A stretch of 64,000 nt of DNA, from positions 78,987,386 to 79,051,385 of the forward strand of contig CM056376.1 in NCBI GenBank assembly GCA_029718625.1. Direction: 5' to 3'. Source of the DNA: Synaphobranchus kaupii (Eukaryota; Chordata; Actinopteri; Anguilliformes; Synaphobranchidae). The notes beneath the pieces were generated by a model, which had not been told where the DNA came from, ran no database searches, and saw only the letters and a program-made list of their open reading frames with translations. Below, piece by piece: positions 24,342-36,205 of this stretch (position 1 is the first letter of the stretch; the number at the start of each line of letters is the position of its first letter). A program made the position numbers and the translations under genes.

Positions 24342-27300
24342 GTAAGGGAAAGGGAATGGCCAGGAAAGGAACACATTGAAATAATATGCATGCTTGGACA
24401 GCCAACGCTGTGCAAATATCAAAATAATTAGATGTACAGGCTAAACCTGTGAATTGTACTGGATTGATTAGACCATTTTCCTATGAGGACCTGTCAATTA
24501 TTTGAATATTTGTACTTGTGGTCATCATCTAATTTGGCAAGTGCAGCGCCATTTAATATGCTCCTGTCTTTTATGCCATGTTTTATATTCTTCAATCAAA
24601 CGATGACGTTTTAAGAATTAGAAGGATTCTGCATCACAAATTAAAACCATAGTTGAGAGTTTGAGCATTGGATTGGTTTGATCTAACCACATGCACAATA
24701 TAGCACGGTGATGTATAGTGTTGGTATTGCATATTACATGTAACATATGTTACATATGATATTGCAGCAATCGGAGTCAGCCTTCATGTATTAGTAAAGC
24801 GGGGGCCTCTTAGCACAAGGCCAATCCAACTTCATGGAGGGGGTTATCCAAGGACAGAGTTAGGGTATATCCTGGTTCTCTGCCAGAGATTGAGTGCATG
24901 GATATAATATATACTGTGGTGGTCTATGGGCAGAAAATAACAGAAGGTATTACAAAAATTGTTGATATGAAAAATAAGTAGACACGGTGCGCTACAGAGA
25001 TCATTTCCTTATACAGGAATGTGTGTGAGTGTATGTGTATGCATATATACGTACACACATTAGGTGTAGAGCCTGTGTATGTGTGTATGCAGATGTGTAG
25101 GTGTGTTTGTGCAAGTAGAAGTGTGTACAGTGTTACTGTGTCTATGTGGGTGTGTGGGATGTGGGAGTGTGGATAATACGTCAGTGTTCCAGTCTTCTCT
25201 GTGCCAAAAATTCTGCTGTATTGAGTCCTTCTATGGGCTGATGCAGGTCTGCCATGTGTTTCTGTAGATACAGGCTGCTGTGTTATGGAGCTCCACCAGC
25301 TCATGAATATTAATGCTGGTGATGTAGAACATTCCTGTAGAGCTGGGGGGCATGAAACCAATTACACGCCTGTGTCTCATACACAGAATCCACCCGCCGC
25401 CCTGGGGGTCTCTGGGAGGGGCAAGACAGAAGGGGGCAGGGGCATGACTGGGCCAGCTGTTGTCCTATGGGCCTACATCTGACAAAGCTGCTTAATTGAG
25501 TTTTTAGAAATCCTCTTATAAACAGTAAAGGGTGCTCATTGGTGCTTTACATATTTAAAGCTCTGTTATTTAGACATTTATAGAGCTTCAGATCTGGATG
25601 CTCCCATATGTTTTCTCATATAGGGAAAGCACTCTACATGATATAAGGAAATGTAGGGAAAAAAATGCTGAGTAGGTCTTGAGTCGGAATGAAGGTGTGT
25701 GTGTGTGTGTGTGTGCATGTTTCTGTGCACACGTAGATGGAATATACCTGAATGCGGTTCCAACTTCCAACAACTCACTTCAAAAATTCACCTAATTATT
25801 ACTATCTTGCATTGCTCTGCTGAAGCAAAACTGAGCCTTTTTTGAAATGAAGGTCTAAACAGTAGCTTTATAGGGAAGTCAATCCTGAGGGAAGTGCTTG
25901 ATTGGATATATGAAGCTTAAATGTACTGGTCCCTATAATGGGTTATGTGATATGTGTCTGGTATGTAATAATACAATAAACTATTGTCATTGCATGGTTC
26001 ATACAATTTCCAATAGCCCAAAAAGCTTTAAATGTGAAATAACTGTCAGCGTCCCTTATTGAATCTAAATGATACCACTGCTGACTGGAGAGACATTCCA
26101 CAATAGCATCATCAGTGTCCCCTGCCTCATTGCTCACTAGTGACCCCTCCGGTTGATCAAGTACCTGCAATGTGCCTGTGATCAACTATGCATCTCAGCA
26201 CAAGAGCTGTGGCAACCTAGGTGGTAGATTGCAGAGTGGAAAGTAAGCGATGAATTCACATGTTTCTGAGGATGTCAAGTAAAATAAAGTAGAAATGTTT
26301 TTATACAGCATGTAACACATACTGCAATACATTTGTCACAGTATTCTTCACAGCATATCCTGGCCCAAACCCCTGCAAACCAAGGGCGACAGTGATTGAC
26401 AAAAATGTGGCATTTGGGGAAAAACCTTGGGAGGAACCATTCTCAATAGGGGGAGCACATCTTCCAGACGGCTTGGGGCGTGGATTCATAGGTGCAACAC
26501 TGTGGATGTGCATGCTCGCCTTCCAGAATCGAAGGACGATTTTTTTTTTTGTGTTGGAAGAGGCCCAGAGCTGCCAACAGGGACTCAAAATTGGGGAGAA
26601 AATGGGGGGAAAACTTATAATTGCTTTTTAAGAAATAACTTTCACTAAGTTTCGCTCCAACTTTGCAGCCTGTCTGTGTTTATTGTAATGGAGACTGAGA
26701 CCACAAATCAGGCACGCGTCTGGCAGTGCTGTATTAGATTCACCGCTGATGATTAATGGCTACACATGCCAAATGATATATTGTGTCTCCAGTTAAGCTT
26801 GAATGCTATTTCTCAAATGTTAGAGTAACATTTATTGAACTTTTTTCCAATGTGAGAGGCCAATGTAAATTAGGAAAAAAATACATAGCCTTCAGAAAGT
26901 CAAGCAAACACCCTTCCCCCAAGATTTCATTAACAACCATACGAGAGGAAGCGACAGGACTGAGGGAAAGATACACTCACAATCCTTTACCAGCATCGCC
27001 TAAGCTGACTCCACTCACTGTGTCAGACGTTCATTTGTGTAAGTCATGACATGGCAATTTTTTCTGTCCACAGACGGGTCTGTTCAGTTACAAACCCAGG
27101 AGTTGGAACAGCGAAGGCAGACAGCTACTTATGATTCTCCTCGTTGGAGCCCAGGGCCTTTCCACAACGCCAACCCCGCATTTCCATCACAATTACGGCA
27201 TGCCGACGGGTCTAGAATGAGTTTGGTTTCTGCATGAAAGCAACCGCGCCATGTACAGTATATTAATGCCTTATTTAAGGATAAAAGTGCTGACTTGTCA

Positions 27301-28383
27301 CGTGTATATTATTTGTGGATAGATTTTGTGGAAACGTGTTTATTTATCATGGTGCGCTGTGAAATGCAGGCCCGTTTGGTGGGGTTGGAAGGGGCACCGG
27401 GGGTAATGTAAAACCCAGGGAAAGTGTCCATTTGGATGTATAATTTTTTATTTTAATTAACTTCATTAGGACCATTCAAGTAAATATGGCATGTCTTACA
27501 CAAGACCTTCCCCTGATTTCAAAATGAAATTACTTTTATCTATTCCCCGGTCAGTGAATTGCAGGCTCCAATTAGATTAATGTACTGTGGTACAATCACA
27601 AGCTACTGCTTTGCTGACTATATAAAACAGCATTAGGTTCCAAAAGAGGTTTGGTTGGAAGAGACAGATTAATGTTCGCACGGACATTTTATTAATTTTG
27701 TAACAAAACGTGTTTCAGAAATGGCAGCGGCATGATTATTTCATAGTTGGCATAAAAATAGGGTTTTTAATGTAGCATACATGGCTCAGTATTTTTGAAT
27801 ATTAACACTCAGCATATTTCAGCATTTTTGATGGTGTTCCCAGTGGCATTCTGGGTAATTATCCAAATTACCCAGAACTAATGTTAATAGACATTTACAG
27901 ACCTGATTCTTTGCTATAATGACATTAGTCAGGGATTTTTCCTTCCATTGAAAAATCACAAGTGTATTATTGTAGTGTCTTACGCACAGATGCAGGTACT
28001 ATATCCAAAGCTCCAAAATCATTTCAAAAGCAGTGGTCACTGAAATAACAATTGAGTGGAATTAATTCTGTGACAATGGATCTTGGGTCCTTAGCTTAAT
28101 GCATTTATTAATTCATTCTTTGCAGGTATTGGGTCGTCCACATCGAACATCATTCAGTTGAAAAATGTTTTGTGCTCCATGGATTTAGGATTTTATTTGA
28201 TCACTTGAGTCCAAGTTGTCACTCTTCAACTGGGTCTATGGAGGAAAAGAAACCACAGTATTATATTATATTCAAAAACACATACACACGCGCACGCACA
28301 CACACACTTATACATTTGTTACATCTATGCATATGGCTGAAAAACGGATCCAGGGTCAGAGAGGTGAGAAGTATTTTGCCTTT
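24342..28383. other. Putative first intron or intergenic DNA
   Basis: No further exon is convincing. Minor features: TG-rich DNA at 25020-25180, a GT run at 25695-25715, a CA/CG run at 28276-28308, and a perfect 12-bp hairpin with a 5-nt loop at 27849-27877 (TTCTGGGTAATT arms). A possible acceptor (TTTTTTCTGTCCACAG) ends at 27074. It is followed by open sequence in two frames, but the phase-0 reading is not protein-like enough to call. The 26650-27250 part is low in repeats. Confidence 0.4.
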
Positions 28384-28510
28384 CATTACATTACATTACA
28401 ATTATTTGGCAGACGCTTTTATCCAAAGCGACATACAATAAGTGCATATCGAAGGTCATTGACGCGACTACAAAGCAGATCTGACAAAGCACAACTTCTC
28501 ACAACGTAGG
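28384..28510 (+). repeat. SINE-like fragment, better-preserved copy
   Basis: CATTACATTACATTAC is followed by TTGGCAGACGCTTTTATCC, AAAGCGACATACAATAAGTG and a tail that decays into unique sequence. This block is widely repeated in fish genomes. A more diverged piece of the same family is at 12324. The RNA polymerase III promoter part is not visible. Confidence 0.6.
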
Positions 28511-29231
28511 AGTTATCCCTGGTAATGAACATAAAACAGTCAGCTATACATTCTTAACTATAAAATAGCTAAAAACACAAGTTTTGGAGACAGGTGTATT
28601 TGCCTCTTCTAGCAGTGTTTATGCTGCTTCTTATTTCCCAATCAAAATTGATTGATTGATTGATTGAAACTTTTATTTTAACAGGGAAAACACACTGCGA
28701 CATGCCCAAACAATAATACACTTAACATCACGTTTTTAAAAAACTGGCTATAAAGAAAAGGGGGTGACTAATCACTAAACTATCAAAACTATGCAAAACG
28801 TAACTACCTGCTTCAGAAAGTAATTGCATATTTGTAAGTTGTCGTGCATGATGGAGATAACGTCGTTTTAATGATAACTAGAAAGGTCGCTCAGAGAGCG
28901 CATCCCTCCGCCCATGCTGCATGTTGATGCATGTACCGTAAAATCAGGTATACATTGATAAGCAGTTGGAATTAGTTTTGAAGATTTGTTGGGATTATTG
29001 AAGTGCTTTTACTACTGACTCTGCAGGGGAAGCTCATACCATGGGCAGACAGAGTATGTATGGGTAAATATTTTCCATGTCAAAATGAAATGAAAACTAG
29101 TTAAATATGACAGGACTGACAGCAGTAATCTTGCATGGTGTTTGATCCATTTGTCCTTCTTTGTAGGCTATCAGAGATCATTTAGTAGGCCTAGAGTATA
29201 ATAAAATCTCAATAGAAGATACATTTTGACA
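28511..29231. other. Unassigned sequence
   Basis: Contains an ATTG tetranucleotide repeat at 28647-28667. No gene supported. Confidence 0.4.
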
Positions 29232-29344
29232 ATTAACTGGGAATCAGTTTGAACGGGTGCTACCAGCCTGATCACGTGACCTCACATTCTGTTTCACTCC
29301 CATATCAGTCTGGTAGCACCTGTTCAAACTGATTCCCAGTTAAT
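29232..29344. repeat. Strong hairpin, 41-bp arms
   Basis: 29232-29272 and 29304-29344 are inverted copies matching at 39 of 41 positions by my count (arm core GGGAATCAGTTTGAAC). They flank a 31-nt centre that starts with CACGTGACC. This is probably the core of a palindromic MITE. A good pre-miRNA-like fold is also possible in principle. Confidence 0.8.
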
Positions 29345-30080
29345 CACAACCGTTTAACTAATATGGGGCAGGGCTAATACGATGATTGTACCCACATGAC
29401 TAACCCACGTTTCATTGCTCAGATTGGTTGTAGGTCTATCCAATTCCGTGCAGAATAATTTTGGTCTGCAATCGTTGATAAGGTCCCTTGGAAATCCAAA
29501 ATGAATCGAGTTTCCAGTCAAACCCCATTAACTTTTTTCGAATTGGGCTTGGCGAAGCCAGGCTAATGTCATTATATCAAAATTTGTACATCTAATGTTC
29601 TTTTAACAATGTGAACAGATTTCAATTGGCCATATTTAGCTAGCTAACTAACTAGCGTTTTTTACCTTTCTGTTGTGTGCGCAGGTAACGTTAGTTCCCT
29701 GCAGCACCAACAGAAAGAAAAAAATGGAGCCACATTGGCTACGTTAACCATGAGAGTTCTGATTCACTTTAACAATACATTTTCAAGTTATTTAATACTG
29801 GTTAGGCTAACGTTACCAAGCGTAACAAGCCTACAAGGTGTGTGGCTAGCTAGCCTAGAAGCTAACGCCGTTGTAATAACGTTACTATTTTGGTCACCTT
29901 CCTAAGCCAGTACACCCAAGTTCGCTACTTCTAGCTAGCGAGGTTGCCTGACTAGCTAGCCTATTTAAGCTTATCAGTTAATTGATGATGGCTTGAATAG
30001 GCAGATAGAATGCTAGTTAGATAGGTGAAATAACTTCTATAGCCTATCCGTTAACCGGAACTCCGCTGGTCAATCACATC
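29345..30080. other. Sequence dense in CTAGC and AACGTTA motifs
   Basis: Between 29630 and 30030 the words GCTAGC, TAGCTAG and AACGTTA recur many times on both strands. No gene supported; one 76-codon frame here lacks any protein-like character. Confidence 0.4.
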
Positions 30081-30207
30081 GGGGGGTATGTCAGAAAACG
30101 GGTTTACTGGAATCTCTGAGTTTGCTAACCCTGAGATTGAATCGAATTAATCTCAGGGTTAGCAAACTCAAAATTTTCACTAAACCCGCTTTCTGGAATA
30201 CTCCCCC
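30081..30207. mobile_element. Fold-back MITE, 127 bp, nearly a full palindrome
   Basis: The left half (GGGGGGTATGTCAGAAA..., ending GCTAACCCTGAGATT) is repeated in reverse complement by the right half around a 10-nt centre. Mismatches are limited to a few positions. The element is small and non-coding, of a type common in fish genomes. The target duplication is not clear. Confidence 0.8.
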
Positions 30208-31558
30208 GAATAGTCAGTTACATCAACTAACGTTACCCAAATCGGCTAGGCTACCAATAACACAGAGAAAGGGACCACTTCACGTGAACAGAAACATGTA
30301 GCGTAATACTACGATTTTCAGAAATAAGATGGTTATTATTACCTTATATTTTCCAAGTACCTCGAATGTCGAACGTAGAGCTGTTCCTGTTGTTTGTATC
30401 CAGCAGACTACATGTAGTTTTTCTGAAAGAGCAAACTATTTATGCTCCGGGGTTTTAAACTTTAAAGTTTAAAGTTGAGGACTAGAAGAATGGGCAATGT
30501 AAGGCATATATTCTATTTACTAAACGAAAAGGCCAAAATTATTACACAAAAATAGAAAAACTATTCGTGGGCTTCAGTTGCTGCCCACGTTTCACTGCCT
30601 CACTGCCTGACGGCGCCCCCATTGCAAAACATTGTAAACGCATATATATTTATATTTATTTCGAAAACCACTGATCAAATCCGCTCCAAAATGTAATGGG
30701 TTCGTCCATGGCCCATACTACACATACATACTATACTACACACAAATTGGTCTGGTAGTTTTTACGTAATCCTGCCCACAAACAAACAAACAAACATACA
30801 AACAAACAAACTCACCCACACCACCGAAAACATACCCTTCCGCCCCCTAGGGAATTAGACTAGGTTGTCGCTCGCGAGTACAGAGGCTAGTAATGAATAA
30901 ATTCCAGCGTGAAGGTGGCAAGTCCTACTGACCTACTTCATAGTTTTTTAACGGATATATAACATAAAAAGTAAGTAAGTGTTGTTTAATCGTGGTTTCA
31001 TAATTAAAACAGTGAATACCTGAGTGATATCATTCACCGTAACCAAACTGGGGCAGGGGATACGGTGCTTTTAAGTTGTATTAGGAATGTCGGAAGATGC
31101 GACATTCATTGATTGCTTGAGACAAAACCATTTGGGAGGTGGGAGGTGGGAGGTGGGAGGGGGTACTTTTTAAATTGATAAGGTGTATTTTTTCGTGGAT
31201 ACTACTATTTGACTCTGAGGGCAAAAGGGCAGGGGCTCAAGCCCCCCTTGGGCCCTATCTGTGCATGTGCCTACCTATGGGCAATTTAGAGTCTCCAATT
31301 AGCCTAACCTGCATGTCTTTGGACTGTGGGAGGAAACCAGAGTACCCAAAGGAAACTCAGGCGGACAAGGGGAGTACATGCAAACTACACACAGAAAGGC
31401 CCCCCTTCTTGCTGTGAGATGACAGTGCTAACCAACACTGTGTCGACCATTTATACAAAAGGCTATTTTCTAAAGAAATTCAAGTTCTAAGTACCATCTC
31501 CCAAATTCAGAGTCAAGTTCCCTAATCTAATCTAATAGAAAAGTGAGATTATTTAGGT
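30208..31558. other. Unassigned sequence with simple repeats
   Basis: A CAAA repeat lies at 30778-30811, and a GGGAGGT repeat with quadruplex-forming pattern lies at 31134-31163. No gene supported. Confidence 0.4.
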
Positions 31559-31764
31559 CAGAGGTGGCCAACCCTGGTCCTGGAGAGTCGCAGGGTCTGC
31601 TGGTTTTTGTTGTTATTCGCAACTTAATCCATTAATTAAAGCAGTTGATTACACAGTTAACTCACCTCACCTGGTTTCATTGGTCTAAGTAGTTGTCGTA
31701 TTTAAGGTGAAAATGAAAACCAGCAGACCATGCAGCTCTCCAGGACCAGGGTTGACCACACCTG
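31559..31764. mobile_element. hAT-type MITE, 206 bp, with 8-bp target duplication
   Basis: The ends read CAGAGGTGGCCAACCCTGGT and, on the other strand, CAGGTGTGGTCAACCCTGGT, with CTGGAGAG following on both sides. The flanks ATTTAGGT (31551-31558) and CTTTAGGT (31765-31772) match at 7 of 8 positions. The CAG start and 8-bp duplication fit hAT. The interior (TTAATTAAAGCAGTTGATTA) is non-coding and related to the MITE at 19178. Confidence 0.8.
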
Positions 31765-34442
31765 CTTTAGGTGATGATGATTGAGCTTTGATAACCGTGT
31801 TCCCATCAGCACATGTAGATTTATAAGTGTTGGCGTATCTTTGACATTGCGTCATCCTTGACTGTTGTTTCCTTATCTTCTACCCCCAACCCCAGCTGTG
31901 GCCAAGTACATGCCTTTGGGGAGAATGTTTCCGTAGTGGTGATGTCATGTGAGGCCATGCTACAAGTCGATGTGCTTACCATTCCTATGGCTGTATATCT
32001 GCTTTACCTCCCCCCACCCCCCATGACACCCCTCTCACACAGACTCAGAAGCTCTCATCGGGAAGTCAGAGAAGGGGTCCAGAGCCAGCTTGCATTTACT
32101 CATTATCTCACCTTCCTCTCCTTGGCGAACCCTCATGCACTCTACGTCGGAGATGAGCTGTCCCAAGGGGCAGTGGAAGCGAGGCCTCTGGCCACTTTGT
32201 GAATGCTCCTCTACCCCACTGACACACAGAGGCAACAGGGCTGACTGCATTTCATCACCCCTGCTCATATTACACATGCTGTGCTTTAAGAATGATGGCA
32301 GCACACTGTTAATCTAAACATGACTCCCCTCCTTAGACAGGAACAAATCTGCACTGGCATTCCCACTGCATCCATTTATTTTAGTTTTTTTCAGGCTTTA
32401 ATGAATTGTTATTTGAGGTGACATTAAACCAGGACTGGGGTTTTACAGGTAAATGTTAATTGACTTGTCTCACACAGAAATCATCAACTTTTGATTTTGT
32501 GGTAAATTCTGATGATAAAAAAGAGAGAAATACAAAATCCAGTAAAACAGAACATGGCAGGCATACATACATGAAAAATATACGTACGGTCGAAAACAAG
32601 ATATTCAGTGACAGAGATTTTGTCAATGAAAATGTTGCACTAGTTGACGTCTGGCTCTTCTTTGCCAATGCAAAATTGTGGGGCTCTTAGGAGATGCATC
32701 TGTGATTCCCAAAACCACATTATTTGATCATTCATTCCTTCCTGTTGCCATGATGCCAGCTCAAGTAACATGTAGGATTCTCACAATGCTTGCCAGACAC
32801 TGAGAGAACATTACTGGCTCGATGGACTCCCGTGGCGATTCAGAGGGGTGCTGTCAAACGGTTTATCTCCTTCAGCCCCCCACTTCCTCTCATCTTACAT
32901 TACTCACTATTCAGCCATTACCACATGTCTCGCAAAGGAATAGATTTTAATGCTGGCTTGTTCACAGATACACAGTGGAGTAAATCATTGACTTTGCTGA
33001 TGTTCCAGATAGCAGGAAACATGTTTTTTTTGGTGAAAATGGAAAGCTAGCTATGTGTAAAATCTATCAGTTACCCTCCAGCTTATTCAGTTTCATTGAC
33101 ATTTTATTAGTTGTCTGAGGAAAAAAAAAAGAAGCAGAGCTTTAATAAAGTCCATTGATCCCCTTAGGTTGCATAAAGACCTTGGTTTCATTTACCCACC
33201 TTGAATTTCATGTGCATGTAATCAGGCTCTCCTTTTATGGCTTCCACATGTTCCTGTGATGAAGTTGATCATTTATTGATAAATAATTATGAAATTATTA
33301 AATATATAAGGGCATTTCTGACAGGAATTTCTAAAGTTAACCCTTTAACTGAACTCACACATTCTTGAAATAAAAAAATCTTTCTTTCAATTTTTGAAAG
33401 GTTTGAAATCCCATTATTTTGTCCAATTTCTTTCCTGTTTGATAATTAAAATTAAGATGTGGGAATGCAGATTTTCACAGGGAGGAGCCCTAGCTCCTAG
33501 CTAGTCAGGAGCAGAATCTTCTTTCATTAGATTGAGAATGAATCCACTTGACATGAATTTATGGTAAAACTTGTGCTCTATCTTCCCACCCTGGTGTACT
33601 AGCTTCACTAGCTTCTTGTGGTCCATTTGGGATGAAGCACAACCCAAAGAACTGACTTCATCGTGCAACGTCTGGCTGACTCACAAAACACAATTCATTT
33701 TCTATTGCATTAACAGATACAAAGTTGCTGCACATGATGTCAACATTGACTGATGCCTACACCTCATCTGTGGAGAGGCTGTGATTTATTTTCTTAATGA
33801 TGAGACTTGTTTCATATTATTGAAGTCTGTGATGGTGACTCATTCCTTTTTTCCTTTCCTGTTTCATCTCCTCAGTTGTTAGTGCCAGTGTCAACGTAGA
33901 TATGTTGCTGCTCATACCTCGCCTGTGACAAAAGCCAGCGCGAGCAAAGCTAGATTTTTGGCCTGACACGGGTGAGCACTGACAAAAAAACTAAATGTAA
34001 AACAGGAACCTGAGCAAAGGCGCCAGTCTGGTTCCAGTTGAATTGTGTAAAAGTGGTATTAGAGACAGCTCTCCTTGCTCAGCCTTAGTCATTGTCATGT
34101 TTCTATGATGGGCTGCAGAACTTTCCCACACTGGTGGCAGTTCACCAGTATGACAGTAACCAATAACAGAATTTTACTGTGCATTGCTTTCTGGAGCTTT
34201 ATCCACTGCAAAGGCACTCTGGTGGCTCTAAGATGCTTCAATCAGAAAGATGGCTTCCCAACAGTTACGGTGCCTAAGCCAGACTCACTTATGAAGTGAG
34301 TACAAAAATGAAGTTATCCATGCACACAAAATTGAAATGACTAGGCCTGTATTTTTATTTTTTACTGGAATATATTTATTATTTATGTTATGTAGTGCAC
34401 TTTCCTATTGGGACAACCCCTCTGCAATGCTTTAAAAACTCA
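31765..34442. other. Unassigned sequence
   Basis: No gene supported. The frames at 31858-32304 overlap on both strands and show no domain. Sections near 32600-33060 and 33570-34300 have few repeats. Confidence 0.4.
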
Positions 34443-34446
34443 TTAA

Positions 34447-36201
34447 CCCCTTTGCGCAGACGCCCTAGTGTCCATGCTGCTGGCGCAGTGGGATTGCTAA
34501 ACTGAGACATTCATTACCCCTACAACTAAACTATGAGTAGAAACAACAAACTCCACATTCTACCTTTATTAGTACGCAATTTGTGACAAATACACCAAAT
34601 ATGGAGTTTCTAAGTGCAACAATTGTCGTGTAGCGAGTCCATTTAACAAGCAACCACTCACCCAGTCTCACCTGCAACTATACCAACCCATGCGTGATAC
34701 AGTGGACAATAGCGTCTATCTGTGAGTTTTTAAAATATTTTTTCACCACCAGAAAATTTGTATTCCATCATAGCAACAAGATAAAGCCTACAATAGCCCG
34801 AACGTATGCCAATACAACCGTGAAAAGCCCTGCTCAATAGTAAAATAAACAAGTTAAATTAATTGTGTAATTATACCATGCCATTCTACTATTAATATCT
34901 GCTACTAAATATAAAATAAATATACAATCCTACCATTGGTTTAATGCATAGAGATGCCCCTTTGCTGAATCAGTGGTCATTTATTGTCATGGACCATCCC
35001 TTTGAAAAATACACACCCCTTTATAACATTAGTATACATTCTGAAACCCCCACGCGTAAAACCCCACCAGCTGTTCGTCCAGCTGTTATGTATTTCAATT
35101 CATTCTGGTTTTATTGAATTTATTTAACTCTTTTATCGAATAGAGGAAATTATAACCTTCGCAATGGTATTTGCAATGTCTTATTGGATGCTTTTAATGA
35201 GAAATTACAGCCGGGCGTAACAGAACTTTTAGTTTTATTAGTTTAGTTTTACACAAACAACTACAAAAAATGCAAGAATGTGCATTCGCTCGCTGAGGCG
35301 TAATTGTTGTTTTCCTGCTATTTTCGCAAGATTTTACTAATTTGGCCAACTGGTCAGCATGACTAGAGAAAATCCTCACCTTGTTTACATGGATTTTGGG
35401 AGTAGGTCCGAAGATACCATAGTATTGATTCTATTGAAGAATATGCCTACGACCATGACAGAGATTTTCCTCCTTGATATGTAAGTATTATGGCTTGTAA
35501 TATTTCAAATATGTACGTCAGTTTTTCCACTCCACCACTGTATTTGATAATGTTATTTTCGTATTTTAGTGCATTTAACATACTGTAGTGTAAGTATTCA
35601 TAGGTGGCTCAGTCATATTTTATATTTTATTTGCTGTGAAGCTACAACATTTGCAAGTATTTTCCTGATGGTGGGACATTAATTTATTGCAATCTCATTG
35701 TAAATTAAAATAATTATTATATTAAAATTACAAGTTTTCATTTTTGGACCCATAAATATTTATTCCTATATACTGATGAAAAGCTAGCAATTTCCAAAAA
35801 GTGAGTTTAATGAGTCAAAACAGTTATTTGTAGTTAAATATATGATTATTTTATGATTCACAGCAGTGCACAATTTAGCCATTTTGGATAGATTTGGAGA
35901 CACTAAGGGACAACAGGGTACACTGCTTACATTTTGTGTCATAGATCTTTAGTAGTTCACCCTCAGATTTAGAAAATTAGTGGAGGACTGTGTGATCCAG
36001 GAAATGTATAGTTCTACCTGTTTTACATTTACAATGCTCAATATTTAATTGCAAACTAAACAAAAACTAGTCAGTATTGTAAATGGTATGACTGTCTTAC
36101 TTCACTTAAGCCATTTTCCAAGTTTATGTGATGCTTACACCTGGGGTTATAAAGCCTTAAATATGTGAGAATTGACCAAATGTTGCATCTGCATGAAGGG
36201 C
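34447..36201 (+). mobile_element. piggyBac-like non-autonomous element, copy B, with TTAA on both sides
   Basis: TTAA at 34443-34446 precedes an end reading CCCCTTTGCGCAGACGCC. TTAA at 36202-36205 follows an end that, read inward on the minus strand, is GCCCTTCATGCAGATGC. The shared core CCTT..GCAGA is an imperfect terminal inverted repeat, and an exact TTAA duplication with a CCCTT(T) start is the hallmark of piggyBac elements. The interior is AT-rich and non-coding and is shared with copies at 21845-23225 and, reversed, 46870-48103. No transposase frame remains, so any movement would have needed another element's enzyme. Confidence 0.7.
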
Positions 36202-36205
36202 TTAA

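Noticed and set aside
24720..24775. Short palindrome around ATATTACATGTAACATATG
   Set aside because: AT-rich and short; expected by chance in DNA of this composition.
32035..32304. Opposed frames at 31858-32317
   Set aside because: Several frames overlap on both strands, with no domain or splice signals.
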